Origin: VAZQ01 sp963758945
Lineage (GTDB): Bacteria > Pseudomonadota > Alphaproteobacteria > Rhizobiales > Xanthobacteraceae
Length of the DNA stretch: 64,000 nucleotides
Assembly (NCBI GenBank): GCA_963758945.1
Contig: CAVWXY010000023.1
Location: 70,709 to 134,708, forward strand
Direction: 5' to 3'
This document shows positions 50,799 to 59,898 of this stretch, one piece after another. How positions within the stretch are numbered: the first letter of the stretch is position 1; each line of letters begins with the position of its first letter. The notes beneath the pieces were generated by a model. The model did not search any database, had not been told where the DNA came from, and saw only the letters and a list, made by a program, of their open reading frames with translations. Made by a program: the position numbers and the translations under genes.

Positions 50799-53000
50799 TC
50801 ACGCATTTACCCGCTCGGCATTCGCCACCACGTCCTTCGCCCGCAATTGCGCGATGATCGAGTTGAGGTGCTTGATGTCGAAAACCTCGAGATCGATGGT
50901 CACCGAAGTGAAATCCGGCGACGAACGCTCCATGCTGATATTGTCGATGTTGCCGTCATGCTCGGCGATGACCTGGGCGACCTGGGCAAGCGAACCCGGC
51001 TCGTTCACGGTCTGCAGCGCGATGCGCGCCGGAAAGCGCTGCGGCGTGCGCTCCTCTACGTCCCAGCGCAGGTCGAGCCAGCGTTCGGGGACATCCTCGA
51101 AATCCTTCAGCGCCGGCGACTGGATCGGATAGATGGTGATGCCCTCGCCGGGCGTGAGGATGCCGACGATGCGGTCGCCCGGCACCGCGCCGCCATTGGG
51201 CGCGAAGCGCACCGGCAAATCGGTGTTGATGCCGCGGATCGGGATCGCCGCACCGGCCTCGCCGGGCACCCGCGCTTTCACCGATTTGGCCTTCTTGAGG
51301 CCGAACCAGCCGCTCTCCGGCTTCGGCTGCTGTGCGATGGTAGCGGCACGCTCTTCCTTGTAGTCGGGAAACATCGCGCGCACGACGTCGGCGGCGCGCA
51401 TTTCCCCGCGACCGACCGAGGACATCACCTCGTCGATCGAGGCGCGCGCCAGTCGCGGCAGCGCGCCTTGGAGCTTTTCATCGGAATAGGCGAATTTCGC
51501 GCGCTGGCAGAGCCGCTCCACGATGCGGCGGCCGAGACCCGCATACTGGCTGCGCACCGCGGCGCGGGTGGCGCGGCGAACGGCGGCGCGGGCCTTGCCG
51601 GTGGTGACGAGCGATTCCCATGCCGCCGGCGGCGTGGTCTGCGCCCTGGAGGTGATGATCTCGACCTCGTCGCCGTTGGTGAGTTCGGAAACCAGGGGCG
51701 CGATCTTGCCGTTGATCTTGCAGCCGACCGCCATGTTGCCGACGTCGGTGTGCACCGCGTAGGCGAAATCGATCACGTTCGCGTGCCGCGGCAACGCGAT
51801 CAGCTTGCCTTTCGGCGTGAAGCAGAACACCTGGTCATGGAACAGTTCGAGCTTGGTGTGCTCGAGGAACTCTTCCGGATTGGAGCCCTCGGACAGCAGC
51901 TCGATGGTCCGGCGCAGCCACGCATAGCCGCTGGACTCGCGCGACAGCATCTCCGTCGGCGAGCCCACATTGTCCTTGTAGAGCGCGTGCGCGGCGATTC
52001 CATATTCGGCGATCTCGTGCATCTCGCGCGTGCGAATCTGCAATTCGACGCGCTGCTGGCTCGGCCCGATCACGGTGGTATGAATGGAGCAATAGTCGTT
52101 CTGCTTGGGCGTCGAGATGTAGTCCTTGAAGCGACCCGGCACCACCGGCCAGGTCGTGTGCACGATCCCGAGCGCCTGGTAACACTCAGGAAGCGTCTTC
52201 ACGATCACGCGGAAGCCGAAGATGTCGGAGAGCTGCTCGAAACCGACGGACTTGCGCTCCATCTTGCGCCAGATCGAATAGGCGCGCTTGCGCCGTCCCG
52301 ACACCTCGGCCTCGATGCCGCGGTCGAATAGCTTGCGGGTGAGCTGCTGCTCGATCTCGGTCACCAAGCCGACGTTCTTGCCTTCGAGCGCGTCGAGGCG
52401 CTCGCTGACGACCGTGTAGGCCTCGGGATTGAGCTCTTGGAATGCCAGGTCTTCGAGCTCCTCGCGCATCTCGTGCATGCCCATGCGTCCCGCGAGCGGG
52501 GCATAGATGTCGAGGGTCTCCTCCGCGCTGCGGCGGCGCGCCTCCGGCGGCATGTGGGACAGCGTGCGCATGTTGTGCAGCCGGTCCGCCAGCTTGACCA
52601 GCAGCACCCGCACGTCGTCGGCGATCGCCAACAGGAGCTTGCGCAGGTTCTCCGCCTGCTTGGCCTCCTTGGTGACGAGGTCGAGCTTGTTGAGCTTGGT
52701 GAGACCCTCGACCAGCGCGCCGATGTCGGCGCCGAACATCTGGTCGATCTCCGCGCGCGTGGCGGCGGTGTCCTCGATCGTGTCGTGCAGCAGGGCGGCG
52801 GCGATGGTGGCGTCGTCGAGCTTCAGGTCGGTGAGGATCGCCGCCACTTCCAGCGGATGGGAGAAATAAGGATCGCCCGACGCGCGCTTCTGCTCGCCAT
52901 GCGCTTTCATGGCGTAGACATAGGCGCGGTTGAGCAACGCCTCGCTGGCGTCCGGATTGTAGCGCTTCACGCGCTCGATCAGATCGTATTGCCGCATCAT
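50799..53000 (-). CDS. bifunctional (p)ppGpp synthetase/hydrolase (Rsh)
   Basis: This 733-residue RelA/SpoT homologue has a hydrolase HD domain (H48 and HD 72-73 in ALLHDTIEDT), a synthetase domain (about 240-350; YSIWRKMERKSVGFEQLSDIFGFRV), a TGS domain (about 385-450; VFCFTPKGKLIALP) and a C-terminal ACT domain (about 655-730). Alphaproteobacteria usually have this single Rsh for both making and removing the alarmone. I start at the ATG pair at 53000/52997, matching family starts (MMRQYDLIERV); longer frames extend through the intergenic region. The gene follows rpoZ, as is usual. Confidence 0.93.
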   Translation of the reverse strand: MMRQYDLIERVKRYNPDASEALLNRAYVYAMKAHGEQKRASGDPYFSHPLEVAAILTDLKLDDATIAAALLHDTIEDTAATRAEIDQMFGADIGALVEGLTKLNKLDLVTKEAKQAENLRKLLLAIADDVRVLLVKLADRLHNMRTLSHMPPEARRRSAEETLDIYAPLAGRMGMHEMREELEDLAFQELNPEAYTVVSERLDALEGKNVGLVTEIEQQLTRKLFDRGIEAEVSGRRKRAYSIWRKMERKSVGFEQLSDIFGFRVIVKTLPECYQALGIVHTTWPVVPGRFKDYISTPKQNDYCSIHTTVIGPSQQRVELQIRTREMHEIAEYGIAAHALYKDNVGSPTEMLSRESSGYAWLRRTIELLSEGSNPEEFLEHTKLELFHDQVFCFTPKGKLIALPRHANVIDFAYAVHTDVGNMAVGCKINGKIAPLVSELTNGDEVEIITSRAQTTPPAAWESLVTTGKARAAVRRATRAAVRSQYAGLGRRIVERLCQRAKFAYSDEKLQGALPRLARASIDEVMSSVGRGEMRAADVVRAMFPDYKEERAATIAQQPKPESGWFGLKKAKSVKARVPGEAGAAIPIRGINTDLPVRFAPNGGAVPGDRIVGILTPGEGITIYPIQSPALKDFEDVPERWLDLRWDVEERTPQRFPARIALQTVNEPGSLAQVAQVIAEHDGNIDNISMERSSPDFTSVTIDLEVFDIKHLNSIIAQLRAKDVVANAERVNA

Positions 53001-53229
53001 CGGCGGCTTTGGCTGGCTCTGCTGTTTTACAGCTTTTTCAAATACTTGCGAGACAATATTGAGACCTCGCCCGAGCGGAGCCCGCGCTCGCGACTGGTTC
53101 TGCATGCGGGGCAGATCGGTAGAGGAACGCACCATGGTCATCCCGCGGGCCGCGCCGGCCGTCATGTGCGAAGGATATCACGACGCGTCGCAACCGCTAC
53201 AAGGCGAGAGCCGGCGTTCCAAACGACAA

Positions 53230-53251
53230 CGGCCCGGGAGGGCCCGGGCCG
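53230..53251 (-). terminator. hairpin after rpoZ
   Basis: CGGCCCGGG (53230-53238) pairs with CCCGGGCCG (53243-53251) around a 4-base loop, about 30 bases after the rpoZ stop on the leftward strand, and is followed there by TTGTCGTTT. It probably ends or attenuates the rpoZ transcript before relA/spoT. Confidence 0.6.
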
Positions 53252-53280
53252 CGGTTCTGCAGGTGCCGAGGGCGGCAAAC

Positions 53281-53673
53281 CTACTCTTCTTCCTCCGGCT
53301 GCTCCTCCGGCGGGGTGAGACCTTCCAGCCCCTTCAGAAGCTCCTCCTCCGTCATCCGATCGACCGTAACCTCAGTGTCGTCGGCATCGACTGCGCCACC
53401 AGCCGCGCTTATGAGCGGCGCCGCTTCAGGCTCCGGCTCGTCGACCTCGACGTATTTCTGCAGCGTATGGACAAGCTCCTCCCTCAGGTCGGCGGGCGAG
53501 ACCGTGGTCTCCGCGATCTCGCGCAGCGCCACCACCGGGTTCTTGTCGTTGTCCCGCTCGATCGTGATCGGAGAACCGGACGAGATCACCCGTGCCCGAT
53601 GGCTCGCCAGCAGCACGAGGTCGAACCGGTTCTCGACCTTGTCAATGCAGTCTTCAACGGTGACGCGGGCCAT
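53281..53673 (-). CDS. rpoZ: RNA polymerase omega subunit
   Basis: This 130-residue omega subunit is an assembly factor of RNA polymerase and part of the ppGpp-binding site. The N-terminal core MARVTVEDCIDKVENRFDLVLLASHRAR and IAETTVSPADLREELVHTLQKYVEVDEPEPEA are typical of alphaproteobacterial RpoZ, which carries an acidic C-terminal tail like the one here. GGAG precedes the ATG, and a sigma70-like promoter is visible at 53714-53742. Confidence 0.94.
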   Translation of the reverse strand: MARVTVEDCIDKVENRFDLVLLASHRARVISSGSPITIERDNDKNPVVALREIAETTVSPADLREELVHTLQKYVEVDEPEPEAAPLISAAGGAVDADDTEVTVDRMTEEELLKGLEGLTPPEEQPEEEE

Positions 53674-53713
53674 GGGAACTGCTCCTGCAATGGAACTTGC
53701 AAAAAGTCGATGC

Positions 53714-53742
53714 TACGTAGCGATTTCGCCCCCAAACTGCAA
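53714..53742 (-). promoter_or_regulatory. candidate sigma70 promoter of rpoZ
   Basis: On the leftward strand TTGCAG (53737-53742) and TACGTA (53714-53719) are separated by 17 bases, a good -35/-10 pair. The implied start, near 53706, is about 33 bases before the rpoZ ATG and leaves room for the GGAG ribosome binding site. Confidence 0.4.
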
Positions 53743-53988
53743 GGGCGAAACTCGCGCCTCACATTTTCCTTGGCGTCCCGATAGGCCTCTGTTAGGCAGG
53801 ATCGGGGAACCACTATGCGAGCCTTACTCTTATACTTTCGCATCGGTTGTGACGGCGAGCGTGCACCCGCAATTGAGCGGCACACGATCACTCAGTCCCG
53901 ATAAGAAGGAGTCCGGAACCAGGGTCCGGCGGCCGCGTGCCGTCGGGGAGCCGGCATCGAAGTTTCGATGACCTAAACGAGAGCAATC

Positions 53989-54642
53989 ATGGAACCCAGA
54001 CTGGAAAAAATCGCACTGTTCATTGACGGCGCCAATCTCTATGCCACCGCCAAATCGCTTGGTTTCGACATCGATTACAAGCGGCTGCTGCGGGAATTTC
54101 AATCGCGCGGATATCTCTTGCGGGCGTTCTATTACACCGCCGTGATCGAGGATCAGGAATATTCGTCGATCAGGCCATTGATCGACTGGCTCGACTACAA
54201 CGGCTACAGCGTGGTCACCAAGGCAACCAAGGAATTCGTCGATCAGACCGGGCGCCGCAAGGTCAAGGGCAACATGGATATCGAACTGGCGGTCGATGCA
54301 ATGGAAATCGCGGGCTCGATCGATCACATGATACTGTTTTCAGGTGACGGCGACTTCCGTTCGCTGGTCGAGGCCGTGCAGCGGCGCGGTGTACGGGTAA
54401 CCGTCGTGTCGACGATCTCGACGCAGCCGCCGATGGTCGCCGACGAGTTGCGCCGCCAAGCCGACATCTTTCTCGACATCGTCGAGCTGCAGCCGAAGAT
54501 CGGCCGTGACCCCGCGGAACGAGCGGCACGTGAGGCGCGCGAGCCGCGCGAGCGGCACACGCCGCAATTTCTGCAGCGCTCGGCCGTGCCGCAGCGCGCA
54601 GGGGCAGGCGCTCCCGTCGACGACGACGATTTCGAGGACTAG
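53989..54642 (+). CDS. NYN domain protein (LabA/DUF88 family)
   Basis: This 217-residue protein has an N-terminal NYN/PIN-like nuclease domain (about 1-160). The acidic metal-binding residues are in FIDGANLYATA (D13 region), GNMDIELAVDAM and LFSGDGDFRSLVEAVQRRG. The last 50 residues are Arg/Glu-rich and disordered (AERAAREAREPRERH), ending DDDDFED. NYN proteins are predicted RNases; the target is unknown. It is divergent from rpoZ, a common arrangement in this order. Confidence 0.9.
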   Translation: MEPRLEKIALFIDGANLYATAKSLGFDIDYKRLLREFQSRGYLLRAFYYTAVIEDQEYSSIRPLIDWLDYNGYSVVTKATKEFVDQTGRRKVKGNMDIELAVDAMEIAGSIDHMILFSGDGDFRSLVEAVQRRGVRVTVVSTISTQPPMVADELRRQADIFLDIVELQPKIGRDPAERAAREAREPRERHTPQFLQRSAVPQRAGAGAPVDDDDFED

Positions 54643-54677
54643 GGCCTTCTCTTGGTCGCATTTGCTGCAGAAAGTCG

Positions 54678-55337
54678 GTGTCCACTTTTTCGGACAAGCA
54701 CGACGCGTCCGGCAAGCCCGGCCGCGATTGCCCGCTCTGTCCGCGCCTCAGAGCATTCCGGGAGGATTGGCGCCAACGCGAGCCCAACTGGTTCAATGCG
54801 CCGGTCGCCTCGTTCGGTCAGCGCAACGCGCGCCTCCTGATCGTCGGCCTCGCCCCCGGGCTCAGAGGCGCCAACCGCACCGGGCGACCCTTTACCGGCG
54901 ACTACGCCGGCGATCTTCTCTATGACACCCTGAAGCATTTCGGCTTCGCCCGCGGCAGCTACGGAGCGCGCGTCGACGATGGGCTCACTCTGGTCGACGC
55001 GCGCATCACCAACGCCGTGCGCTGCGTGCCGCCGGAGAACAAGCCCACCCCGGCGGAGATCAGGACGTGCCGTTCCTTTCTGGAGGCGACCATCGCGGAG
55101 ATGCAGAATCTGCGCGCCATCGTCACGCTCGGGCGGATTTCACACGAAAGCACCGTGGCAGCGCTCCACCACCGCCGCCTGGCCGCGCCGTTCGGCCACG
55201 GTGCGTCGCACGACATCGGAAGGTTGCGGATCTTCGTCAGCTATCACTGCTCACGCTACAACACGAGCACGGGCGTGCTGACACCGAAAATGTTCCGGGA
55301 CGTGTTTGCGAAAGCGCGCGCTTATCTCGGCACCTGA
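54678..55337 (+). CDS. uracil-DNA glycosylase, family 5 (UdgB-type)
   Basis: This 219-residue base-excision enzyme has the family-4/5 iron-sulfur cysteines at CPLCPRL and further on, motif 1 as GLAPGLRGANRTGRPFTGDYAG, and motif 2 as HCSRYNTSTGVLT. GLAPG without the catalytic Asp/Asn of family 1 is the family-5 pattern, which also acts on hypoxanthine and other lesions. The start is a GTG at 54678. It follows the NYN gene by 35 bases. Confidence 0.88.
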   Translation: MSTFSDKHDASGKPGRDCPLCPRLRAFREDWRQREPNWFNAPVASFGQRNARLLIVGLAPGLRGANRTGRPFTGDYAGDLLYDTLKHFGFARGSYGARVDDGLTLVDARITNAVRCVPPENKPTPAEIRTCRSFLEATIAEMQNLRAIVTLGRISHESTVAALHHRRLAAPFGHGASHDIGRLRIFVSYHCSRYNTSTGVLTPKMFRDVFAKARAYLGT

Positions 55338-55575
55338 GCGCAACATTCGCGTTCAGCCAAAGCAACCGGCGAACCGCGCCGCAAGCGCCGGTCGCTGGCG
55401 ACGCGCCGGCTCCGTACCCATCAAAGCCGTGACGCCGATTCCACGATCGTGGCCGCAGAACCTAGCTGCCTGCAATCCGAAGCTCTTCAGCGCGCGCGTC
55501 GCGCGATGATCGCGTCGGCGAGTGTCCCGCCGCCTGCCCATGCGCCAGGGGGCCCTGCTTTCCTGTTAGCTGCCA

Positions 55576-56139
55576 TCAGCCGCCAAGCCAGGCGATCACC
55601 TCCGCAGCGCTCTTGTCCGGCGGGAAGACCGGATAGAACACCTTGCTGATGGTGCCGTCGTCGATCACCCAGGCCATGCGCTTGAGCAGCGTCATGCCGG
55701 CCACGTTGAAGGTCGGCAGATCGATCGCGCGCGCAAGCTCTAGACTTTGGTCCGATAGCAGCGGAAACGGGAGATGCAGGCGCTCCGCCGCCTCGCGTTG
55801 ATATGCGCTGTCCTGCGTCGAGAGACCATAGACATGGGCCACGCCGAGGCGCTTGAGCTCGGCGAAATGGTCGCGGAACGAGCACGATTGCGGCGTGCAG
55901 CCGCGCGCTCCGGGAATTTGGTCCCAACCGTCGGGCGGCGCCTGCCCCGGCACGCCGGTACGGGGATAGATGTAGACCACCGTGCGGCCGGAGAGGCTCG
56001 CGAGATCGACGCGCGAGCCATCGGTGGCGGCGAGCCGGAGGGCGGGCAGCCTTTGACTGGTGAGGTGGCGTGCGCCGCCGTCGTCCTGCGGGACGGGAAT
56101 GTCGGCGGGCAAGACGTTGGGATCGTGCCCAGTTGTCAT
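55576..56139 (-). CDS. peroxiredoxin (BCP/PrxQ type)
   Basis: This 187-residue thioredoxin-fold peroxidase has the peroxidatic site GARGCTPQSCSFRDHF, with two cysteines five residues apart as in PrxQ/BCP enzymes, followed by VYGLSTQDSAYQREAAERL and the strand-turn PFPLLSDQS. It reduces peroxides using thioredoxin-type donors. The N terminus (about 30 residues) is unusual and not conserved. Its start overlaps the VOC gene at 56136 by 4 bases, so the two are co-transcribed. Confidence 0.85.
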   Translation of the reverse strand: MTTGHDPNVLPADIPVPQDDGGARHLTSQRLPALRLAATDGSRVDLASLSGRTVVYIYPRTGVPGQAPPDGWDQIPGARGCTPQSCSFRDHFAELKRLGVAHVYGLSTQDSAYQREAAERLHLPFPLLSDQSLELARAIDLPTFNVAGMTLLKRMAWVIDDGTISKVFYPVFPPDKSAAEVIAWLGG

Positions 56140-56537
56140 GAGCGGCCTACCCCGCGGGAATAGGAAATGAATTCGAGCAGCGAGCCGTCGGGATCGCGAA
56201 AATAGACGCTGGTGCCCGCGCCCTTGGCGCCGAAGCGTTCGGTCGGACCGATATGGATCGCGACGCCGCAGCGATCGAGATGCTCCATCGCGTCGGCGAT
56301 CGGCCCATTCCATTCGAAGCAGAGATCGCTGTTGCCCGGCTGAACCGGCAGGCGCGCCACCTCGGCGGGATGAAAGCCCGGTCCATGCAGGTTGAGCTGC
56401 GCGCCACCGAAGCGGTAGGCCCAACCTTGCGGACGGCGAACGAGCTCGGCGCCGAGCACGTCGCGGTAGAAGGCGTTCGAACGCTGCCAGTCGGAAACAT
56501 GCACGACGCAATGATCGAACGTGACCGGCAGCGCCAT
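56136..56537 (-). CDS. VOC family protein (glyoxalase/dioxygenase superfamily)
   Basis: This 133-residue single-domain VOC protein has metal-ligand positions in FDHCVVHVSDW, GGAQLNLHGPG, NSDLCFEW and GTSVYFRDPDGSLLEFISY; the HxxxE-type set looks complete. GGAGG precedes the ATG (56537). It shares a transcript with the peroxiredoxin. The substrate is unknown; glyoxalase, fosfomycin-type or dioxygenase roles are possible. Confidence 0.85.
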   Translation of the reverse strand: MALPVTFDHCVVHVSDWQRSNAFYRDVLGAELVRRPQGWAYRFGGAQLNLHGPGFHPAEVARLPVQPGNSDLCFEWNGPIADAMEHLDRCGVAIHIGPTERFGAKGAGTSVYFRDPDGSLLEFISYSRGVGRS

Positions 56538-56641
56538 CGATCTCCTCCGCGCCCGCCACCTGCGGCAGGTCGAGCCTGAATCAAATGCAAGATCGGGCCG
56601 CAAGGTCAATGGCGAAACGCGCCTGCAGCCGGCGAGGCCGG

Positions 56642-57115
56642 TCAACCCTTGGCCCGGAGCAACCTTCCGCGTTCGCGCTCCCAGCTGCGCTTCTTCTCGG
56701 TCTCGCGCTTGTCGTGGAGCTTTTTGCCACGGGCCAGCGCCAACTCGATCTTGGCGCGACCCCTCTCGTTGAAATAAAGCTTCAGCGGTACCAGCGTCAT
56801 GCCCTCGCGCTCGACCGCGCCGATCAGCTTGTTGATCTGGCCACGGTGGAGGAGGAGCTTTCGGACCCGCTTGGGCGCATGATTGAAGCGGCCGGCCTGC
56901 AGATATTCCGGGATGTTGGCGTTGACGAGCCAGATCTCGCCGCCGCGAGTATCGGCATAGGATTCCGCGATCGTGGCCTTGCCCGCCCGCAACGATTTCA
57001 CCTCCGTCCCGGTGAGCGCGATGCCGGCCTCGAGGGTCTCACCAATCTGGTAGTTGAATTGGGCCTTGCGATTTTGGGCCACGACGCGGATTTTGTCGTC
57101 CGACTTAGCAGCCAT
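56642..57115 (-). CDS. smpB: SsrA-binding protein SmpB
   Basis: This 157-residue partner of tmRNA in trans-translation has the family stretches VAQNRKAQFNYQIGETLEAGIALTGTEVKSLR and IWLVNANIPEY, and a basic C-terminal tail that places tmRNA in the ribosome. GGAGG precedes the ATG (57115). No ssrA gene is visible in the window. Confidence 0.95.
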   Translation of the reverse strand: MAAKSDDKIRVVAQNRKAQFNYQIGETLEAGIALTGTEVKSLRAGKATIAESYADTRGGEIWLVNANIPEYLQAGRFNHAPKRVRKLLLHRGQINKLIGAVEREGMTLVPLKLYFNERGRAKIELALARGKKLHDKRETEKKRSWERERGRLLRAKG

Positions 57116-57269
57116 CCCGCCTCCTCCGGCAGCGCCGCCGCCTGGAACGCCGAGCAGCCCTCGAACGCGCCGACGCCAAGCGTCCGATAGCGGACGAAGG
57201 CGGCGCTGCCAACTGCTACGATACAGGAGAATTGACGGGCGGTTGCGCCCGGGGCTTGCGATCGAAGCG

Positions 57270-57971
57270 CTAACTTCCCGGCACCGGCGTGACCTCGTCG
57301 ATTTGCCGGCGAATGGCGGCGTAGCATTCGCACGCCCTCGCCTCGAGCCCGATCCGGTCGACAATCTCGATCTGGCCGCGGTGATATCGGATGAGACCCG
57401 CCTGCTGCAGCACGTTGGCGACAACGGTCACAGTGGTGCGGCGCACGCCGAGCATCTGCGACAGGAATTCGTGCGTGAGCTTGACGGTATTGCTTTCGAG
57501 CCGATCGCGTGCCTGCAGCAGCCAGCGGCTCAAACGCGCCTCGACGGCATGCAGCGCATTACAGGCGGCGGTCTGCTGGACCTGGATGAGCAACATCTCG
57601 GCGTAGCATACGATCATCCCGCGAATGGCTTCGCTGTCCTCCGCCGCCTTGCGGAAAGGCGTCGCCGCGATGCGCTGGGCAATCCCTCCCACCTGGACGA
57701 CGGCACGCGTGTGCGAGCGGCGCACGCTAAGTCCGCCGAAGGAGCCGACCGCACCTTCGTAGCCGATCGTGGCGGTCTCGATGGCGTCGCCCTGCCGCAT
57801 CACCGCCAGCAGCGAGATGATCCCATCGCGAGGGAAATAGACTTGGTCAATGCGGTCGCCCTGCTCCTGCAGGATCGCGCCTTGTTCGAGCACGACGTCC
57901 TTGAGATGGGGGGCGAGCAATGCGAAGTCCTGCGCGGGCAGCGCGGCCAACAGCAGATTGCGCTTGCTCAT
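57270..57971 (-). CDS. Crp/Fnr family transcriptional regulator
   Basis: This 233-residue regulator has an N-terminal cNMP-binding-like sensor domain (about 15-130; VYFPRDGIISLLAVMRQGDAIE) and a C-terminal helix-turn-helix (about 165-215; LTHEFLSQMLGVRRTTVTVVANVLQQAGLI). It lacks the Fnr-type cysteines, so a nucleotide or redox ligand other than an Fe-S cluster is likely. I start at ATG 57971 (MSKRNLLLAAL); an open frame extends upstream to 58160 with poor composition. It stands alone between smpB and mscL. Confidence 0.88.
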   Translation of the reverse strand: MSKRNLLLAALPAQDFALLAPHLKDVVLEQGAILQEQGDRIDQVYFPRDGIISLLAVMRQGDAIETATIGYEGAVGSFGGLSVRRSHTRAVVQVGGIAQRIAATPFRKAAEDSEAIRGMIVCYAEMLLIQVQQTAACNALHAVEARLSRWLLQARDRLESNTVKLTHEFLSQMLGVRRTTVTVVANVLQQAGLIRYHRGQIEIVDRIGLEARACECYAAIRRQIDEVTPVPGS

Positions 57972-58279
57972 CTGGAAGCGATCCAGCTGCACTTTTGTCT
58001 CCGCCGAGCTGGACCCGCACCACGACACGGCGCGCCGTACGCACGCGCCTGCCCCGGCGGCATAGCTAAGCCGCCTGCATGGAACTTGTCTGTGCGGTAT
58101 CCGACAAAGATGCTGCGAGAACGAGAGTTTAGAAGAAATACCCTCGCAGCACCGGTTCAATAGGCGCCGGAAATCTCATGTACTCCTGACAATGCTCCGA
58201 GACGGAAGAAGTTCCCTACTCGGGACTCCACCCGGTCTAATGGCTGGAACACTGTCGCTTCGACTGCGGAGTGCCGCGA

Positions 58280-58693
58280 TCATTTTCGCTCGTCTTTCAA
58301 GAGATCGCGGATTTCGGTAAGCAGCAGTTCCTGCCTTGTCGGCTCGGGCGCCTTTGCCGCCTCGGCCTGGATCAGTCGATTCATCAGCTTGACCACGAGA
58401 AACAGCACCGCGGCGATGATCAGAAAATTGATCACGATGGTGAGGAAGCTTCCCCAGGCCAGGACGGCGCCCTGCTTCTTGGCTTCGGCAAGCGAGTCCG
58501 CGGTCACTTGCGACGACAACGGCACAAAGTGGTTGGAGAAGTCCAGTCCGCCGGTAACGGCGCCAATGATCGGGGTTAAAATGTCCCCAACCAGCGAACT
58601 GACGATCGCGCCGAAGGCGGCGCCGATGATCACGCCGATCGCGAGATCGACGGCGTTTCCGCGCACGGCAAATTTCTTGAATTCCTCGAGCAT
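58280..58693 (-). CDS. mscL: large-conductance mechanosensitive channel
   Basis: This 137-residue pentameric channel releases solutes on hypo-osmotic shock. It has the amphipathic start MLEEFKKFAVRGNAVDLAIGVIIGAAFGAIV, a pore helix, the periplasmic loop (about 50-70), a second helix (VINFLIIAAVLFLVVKLMN) and the cytoplasmic bundle ending RDLLKDERK. Confidence 0.95.
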   Translation of the reverse strand: MLEEFKKFAVRGNAVDLAIGVIIGAAFGAIVSSLVGDILTPIIGAVTGGLDFSNHFVPLSSQVTADSLAEAKKQGAVLAWGSFLTIVINFLIIAAVLFLVVKLMNRLIQAEAAKAPEPTRQELLLTEIRDLLKDERK

Positions 58694-58824
58694 GCGCCCC
58701 TCCCACGCTGAACATAGCTTGCGTCAGCAGGGTCCTCGATCGGTCGGCGGCTACGCGGCCTCGGCTCAAGGCCGCTGGCTTGGTAGGCTTGCGACCTAGG
58801 CGGCCATTGGACCAGGCCAGCGGC

Positions 58825-59715
58825 CTAGTTGATCAGGCCGGCATGCACCATCGCGTCTCGCACCGCGGCTTTCGTCCCTGCCGCCACGGTGACCATCGGC
58901 AGCCGCACCGTGTCCGCACATTTCCCGAGCAGGGAGAGCGCGTACTTCGCCGGCGCCGGGTTGGTTTCGACGAAGAGGGCTGTATGCAGCGGCATCAGCT
59001 TGTCCTGCAGCCCGAGCGCGGTCCGGTAATCGCCCTTCAGGCAGGCGTTCTGGAACTCGGCGCACAGCCTCGGCGCAACATTCGAGGTCACTGAGATACA
59101 GCCATGGCCGCCGTGGGCCATGAAGCCGAGCGCGGTCGCGTCTTCGCCCGAGAGTTGGTTGAAATCCTCTCCCATCGCGGCGCGCTGCTGCGAGACGCGC
59201 ACGACATTAGCGGTCGCGTCTTTCACCCCCGCGATGTTCTCGAGCTCGAACAGCCGCCTCATGGTGTCGACCGACATGTCGATCACCGAGCGCGCCGGGA
59301 TATTGTAGATGATGATCGGAATGCCGATGGCGTCATTGACCGCCTTGAAGTGCTGGTACAACCCTTCTTGCGTCGGCTTGTTGTAATAGGGCGTTACGAC
59401 CAGGACCGCATCCGCGCCGGACTTCTGCGCGTGCCGCGCAAGAGTGATCGCTTCCTGCGTGGAATTGGAGCCTGCCCCCGCGATGACCGGCACCCGGCCC
59501 CCCGCCTGCGCGACGCACCACTCGACGATTTGCCCGTGCTCCGCGTGCGACAGCGTCGGGCTCTCGCCCGTGGTGCCGACCGGGACGAGGCCGTTGGTGC
59601 CCTCGGCGATCTGCCAATCCACCAAGCCGCGAAAGGCTTTCTCGTCGAGCGAGCCGTTGTTGAAGGGGGTGACGAGCGCGGTAAACGAGCCCCTGAAGCT
59701 CGTCCTGGCAGTCAT
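58825..59715 (-). CDS. dapA: 4-hydroxy-tetrahydrodipicolinate synthase
   Basis: This 296-residue enzyme condenses pyruvate with aspartate semialdehyde in lysine and diaminopimelate synthesis. It has the Schiff-base lysine in IAGVKDAT (K165), the tyrosine in IIIYNIPARS (Y137), the Thr pair in VPVGTTGES (T48, T49) and TPYYNKPTQEGLYQHF. It starts at ATG 59715 and is divergent from the lytic transglycosylase gene, which is the standard arrangement in this order. Confidence 0.94.
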   Translation of the reverse strand: MTARTSFRGSFTALVTPFNNGSLDEKAFRGLVDWQIAEGTNGLVPVGTTGESPTLSHAEHGQIVEWCVAQAGGRVPVIAGAGSNSTQEAITLARHAQKSGADAVLVVTPYYNKPTQEGLYQHFKAVNDAIGIPIIIYNIPARSVIDMSVDTMRRLFELENIAGVKDATANVVRVSQQRAAMGEDFNQLSGEDATALGFMAHGGHGCISVTSNVAPRLCAEFQNACLKGDYRTALGLQDKLMPLHTALFVETNPAPAKYALSLLGKCADTVRLPMVTVAAGTKAAVRDAMVHAGLIN

Positions 59716-59898
59716 GGCACCATCCTCTGAGATCGCTCGGTTGGTCGCGAGCCACGGCCTCAACCGGACGCCATTGTTACCGGGAACCCGGCCGCGAAGA
59801 AAGCCCCCACAGCGCGATGCCGCCGCCTTTTTGCCGCGGTCGGGGGTAATGGTCCACCGGTTAGCTCTTCGTCAACCTATCAGGCAAATAAGCACCGC